Below, piece after piece: positions 8,747-12,900 of a stretch of DNA of 15,807 bases. The stretch's first letter is position 1; each line of letters opens with the position of its first letter. Source of the DNA: Chrysochromulina tobinii (taxonomy: Eukaryota; Haptophyta; Prymnesiales; Chrysochromulinaceae); contig JWZX01001340.1 in assembly GCA_001275005.1 (NCBI GenBank), forward strand, positions 1 through 15,807, written 5' to 3'. A program made the translations under genes and the position numbers. The notes under the pieces were generated by a model. That model was not told the DNA's origin and did not search any database. It saw only the letters and a program-made list of their open reading frames with translations.

Positions 8747-9604
8747 TCATATGTATCTGTGCGCAGAATGTGCAACACGAAGGGTGAGCAAGAGCCCTAA
8801 TGGTGCGCCACGGATAGGAATCAGGATGGCGTCACATGAACGCACCAGTGTCGGCTGTCCCGCGGCATCCTCGTCTGCGCTCATCGGTCGTTTCCAGCTG
8901 AAACTGCGCTCGTGCTCGGTGTCGACGCTTTCTGGCCCAGTAGACCGCCACGTACCCATCGGCACCCCCCTCCGCGGGGACATTTGCCACGAACCGCGCG
9001 GCGCCTGTCGTACAAGAGGCGGCTCCGTGTACACCGATGGCTTCCTGTGCCGTCGAGTCAGCGGACGGCCACGCTGGCCCCAATCGTGCATCACGCTCTG
9101 GGTCTTGCCAATGCATCGTAGTTCCATTGGTCCTATCAGCATGTAGTGCTGCTCGACGATGACCGGCCCTCGCGATGTCATCGGCCTCCAAGGCCCTGCT
9201 GAAGCCGGTCGTGTTGGCACCGGTTGTGACGGCGCCGGTCGGTATTGCCGCGCTGAAGCCGGTCGTGGTGGCGCATCTGCCGCGCGTGGTGTTGAAGGAG
9301 GCCGAGGTGTCAGCATCGATGGTACCGCCCGTGGTAGCCATGGTGGCCCATCAGCCACACGTGGTGTTGGAGGAGGCCGAGGTGATAGCATCGATGGTAC
9401 CGCCCGTGGTAGCCATGGTGGCCCATCAGCCACACGTGGTGTTGGAGGAGGCCGAGGTGATAGCATCGGTGCTGCTCTGAGGGTGCATGCCGCCTCAATG
9501 GTTTGCTTGAGTGAACGAAGAGCCGCCCTGAGCTCAGGGTCGCGCGAGACCTCGGCAACGGTCAGCGCTTTGAGCTGGTCGTAAGTGACGAGCTGGAAGG
9601 GCAT
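8747..9604 (-). CDS. Possible proline/arginine-rich protein with tandem repeats, 285 aa
   Basis: The frame starts at ATG (9604) and runs to a stop at 8747 without introns. Residues 1-45 (MPFQLVTYDQLKALTVAEV...) look like a genuine amphipathic helical N-terminus. They are followed by two near-identical 25-residue repeats starting MLSPRPPPTPRVADG at about 47 and 72, a diverged third (MLTPRPPSTPRAAD), and PRPASA-type Pro-rich sequence. The last 150 residues are basic and of unclear coding status. The frame is open far upstream of the ATG, so the start is uncertain. It lies 320 bp downstream of the stop of the large minus-strand gene. All frames through the repeat are open, so the protein could be spurious. 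Confidence 0.4.
   Translation of the reverse strand: MPFQLVTYDQLKALTVAEVSRDPELRAALRSLKQTIEAACTLRAAPMLSPRPPPTPRVADGPPWLPRAVPSMLSPRPPPTPRVADGPPWLPRAVPSMLTPRPPSTPRAADAPPRPASARQYRPAPSQPVPTRPASAGPWRPMTSRGPVIVEQHYMLIGPMELRCIGKTQSVMHDWGQRGRPLTRRHRKPSVYTEPPLVRQAPRGSWQMSPRRGVPMGTWRSTGPESVDTEHERSFSWKRPMSADEDAAGQPTLVRSCDAILIPIRGAPLGLLLTLRVAHSAHRYI
9297..9467. repeat. 75-nt tandem repeat, 2.3 copies
   Basis: Two nearly identical 75-nt units (9297-9371 and 9372-9446) are followed by a partial third. They begin GGAGGCCGAGGTG and include GGTACCGCCCGTGGTAGCC. The unit is a multiple of three, so it keeps frame on both strands: MLSPRPPPTPRVADG-type repeats on the minus strand and VVAMVAHQPHVVLEEAE-type on the plus strand. 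Upstream, GCTGAAGCCGGTCGTG also occurs twice (about 9200 and 9251). Confidence 0.85.
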
Positions 9605-9923
9605 GATCCTTGCCCACCTCGGGGACGGATCGGACTTTGAAGACCGACTTCGGGGCGGGGAGTCTTCCGAACAGCCGAGTCTCAATCTCGTTACCGGTAT
9701 GAAACGGTGAAACGTCCCGCTCGTGGTGCGTACCACACGTACCAGCCCCTTCTGTTCCTCCTTCAGGCCCGAAAAAGCGTCGCGTAAAAAGTGCCCGCCC
9801 GGCTCTTCGCACATCAGCCTCTTCGGCCCCGGCGTCCGGCGACCTCCTTTCCGATCCGGGAACACCGCCCACCCCCAAACCCCAAAGCCCATACCCCTGC
9901 ACTGTACGAGCTCACTCTCGAGC
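9605..9923. other. Spacer between the two minus-strand genes
   Basis: This is the 3' flank of the thirteen-exon gene and the 5' flank of the proline-rich frame. The minus frame is open across it, so part may be coding, but nothing is recognisable. The end of the large gene at DEDWEAV-stop looks like a natural C-terminus, so I place no exon here. Confidence 0.35.
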
Positions 9924-12900
9924 TCAGACAGCCTCCCAGTCCTCATCAGTAAGGTCCTTTGCGGGTGTGGCCGGCGCTGTCGTTCGTACGGGCCGTGGCG
10001 TCGCGCCCGATACGGCGCCCGATACGGCGCCCGGGACGGCGTGTCCGCCGTGGCTCCTCGACAGCGCTGCAAGCTCGATGCCATCGTCCTCATCGGGCGC
10101 CGTTTTGGGCGGCGCCGTACTGGGCGTCGCGATCGCCGGCTCCTTCCTCCTCTGCCCGGCCACTTCCCGATCACGAGCGGCGAGCAGCTGATCGATGTGG
10201 CTCATGGATCGAGCGCCGCCCTGAGCGCCGCCCTGGGCGCCGCCCGGGGGCATGCTGCCGGGGAAGGCTCCCGGGGTCTCGATTTCACTGCCAAGGAAGG
10301 CTCCGGGGGTCTCGACGCCAAAGGCCTCGCCCAATTGCTCGCGAAACGAGGGCGGCGCGACTCTACCTTCTGTGGAATCGAAGTCCGGCGCCGTGATGGA
10401 GTCTTTCATCTCTTCTTCATCCGAAGCATCGACGCGCGGCGACACGTCAGGGGTGTCTGTACCTGATGAGGAATGCCATCAAGGGTGTCATTTGAGGCCA
10501 TCAGAGGCCATCAGACGCAATCAGAGGTCATCAGACGTATCGAGGCAATAGAGCTCATCAGAGGTCATCAGAGGCCATCAGAGGTCATCAGAGGTCATCA
10601 GAGGTCATCAGACGTACCGAGCCAATAGAGGAGATCATCCTCAGAGACGCACCCGTCCCGATCGAGATCGAGCGTGATCATAAGGGCCGTGAGATCGAAG
10701 TGGAAGCGTACGGGTACGCCCGCGGCCTGCATGCAAAGCGCACGTGAGGTTCACATGGCCATCGGTGGCATGCATGAATGCATGCAAAGGGCACTTGAGG
10801 TTCACATGGCCATCGGTGGCACTCAGCAATACTCAACGGCACTCGGTGGTCATCAGCGGCCATCAGTGGCCATCCGTGGCAATGGAGAGGCAATCAGTCG
10901 TCATCAGCGGCCATCAGCGGCCATGACTTTTGACATCAGAGGCAATCAGAGCTGATGACGCCTGATTACCTGCAACATCATCTTCAGCCCAAATCGGGAG
11001 AGAGGTTCGCCATCCGTCGCCGCGTGCCGGAAGGCGGCGAGGAGACTCGTCTGGTCGGGTAGCGCCCGCCGCAGCGCGCTCAGTTTGGAGGAGACGCGAT
11101 AGCCAACGAGAAGGTGGAGGAAGGCGAGCACCTGGACGACGACCATTCGTGACCATCAGTGACCATCAGTCGCAATCAATGGTCATCAGTGACCATCAGT
11201 GACCATCAGTCGCAATCAGTGGCCATCAAGGACACTCCTCAATCCAATCTCGAGCGCACCTCGAGCAGTCGCAATCAGTGGTCATCAAAGACACTCCTCA
11301 ATCCAATCTCGAGCGCACCTCGAGCAGTCGCAATCAGTGGTCATCAAGGACACTCCTCAATCCAATCTCGAGCGCACCTCGAGCAGTCGCAATCAGAGGT
11401 CATCAAGGACACTCCTCAATCCAATCTCGAGCGCACCTCGAGCAGTCGCAATCAGTGGTCATCAAGGACACTCCTCAATCCAATCTCGAGCGCACCTCGA
11501 GCAGGTAGCCAGAGTCAGACCAACTCGAGAGGAGTGTGAGCGCCATCACCAAGTACACCACACCGCGCGCCGTAGGGTGCATCATCGCGGACGCATAGCG
11601 CAGCAGGTGAAGCGCTGTGCGCCTCGTCACTTCGATTCGCAATTCTGCGGCAGGCACAGAGACGCATACCGATCGCAATCAGTGGTGATCAGAGGCCATC
11701 AGTGTGTTCATCAGTGGCAATCAATGGTCATCAGTGGCCATTGCAGGCGCCACTCTGTCCGCGTCGTCTTGGGCGCGAATGCGGGCGCCATCACGCCATC
11801 ACGCCATCACGCACCGATGATGAGCATCAGGAGCGCCGTGACGAGCATGTACACGTGGATCACGAGGGAGGGCAGCTGTAAGTATGACGAGTCTACGATG
11901 ATGCTCACGATGATGAGCGGGAACAAGAGCACGTTCACCAGCACGGCGTATCGGCCGAGGTCGTGCCGCATCACCCAAGACATGCGCACCTGCCGAGTGA
12001 CGAAGCTCATGTGACGAAGCTCATGTGACGAAGCTCATGTGACGAAGCTCATGTGACGAAGCTCGTGTGACGAAGCTCGTGTGACGAAGCTCGTGTGACG
12101 AAGCTCGTGTGACGAAGCTCGAGTGACGAAGCTCGTGTGACGAAGCTCGTGTGACGAAGCTCGAGTGACGAAGCTCGTGTGACGAAGCTCGTGTGACGAA
12201 GCTCGAGTGGCAATTGATAGGTGATCAACGGCAATCAAGGCAATCAACGCACCCAGTCTTGGAGTGAGAGCGGCCTGGCTGAGCGACGGTTAGCATGCCG
12301 CTTGAGCTGCCGCCCGATGTGGCCGTAGTACCAGAAGAGGAGCGCACCTGCAATCAGAGGCAATCAGAGGCAATTAGAGCTCATCAGGGCACTGAGAGGC
12401 CGTAGTCCCAAAAGAGGAACACAGTGCGCCACGTCGATCTCGAGGGACGCAATCAGGAGGCAATCAGGAGGCACTCAGCCTGCACTCAGCATGCACTCAG
12501 CCTCACACCTTCATCGAGCCATCAGCCTGCAATCAGCCTGCACTCAGCCTGCACTCAGCCTGCACTCAGCCACACACCTTCATCGAGCCGGCCGCAGCGC
12601 GCCACGTCGATCTCGAGGAACACACATTGCAGCTGCATGTTCGTGAAATTCACGCCCAGGTCTTGAAACAGGAGGCGAGCGGCCGCGTGATGCAGCCCCA
12701 CCTGCGAGCAACGAGGGACGCAATCAGCATGCAATCATCATGCAATCATAATGTAATCAGCATGCAATCAGCCTCTCAAAGAGGAGGCGAGCGGCCGCGT
12801 GGCGCATGCGATGAGGGTCGCAATCAACATGCAATCAACATGCAATCAACATGTAATCAGCATGCAATCAGCATGCAATCAGCATGCAATCAGCCTACCT

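Noticed and set aside
8363-9146. Plus-strand reading frames between the small gene and the proline-rich frame
   Set aside because: They have no recognisable domain, mixed base composition across AT-rich sequence, and overlap each other; chance open frames are more likely.
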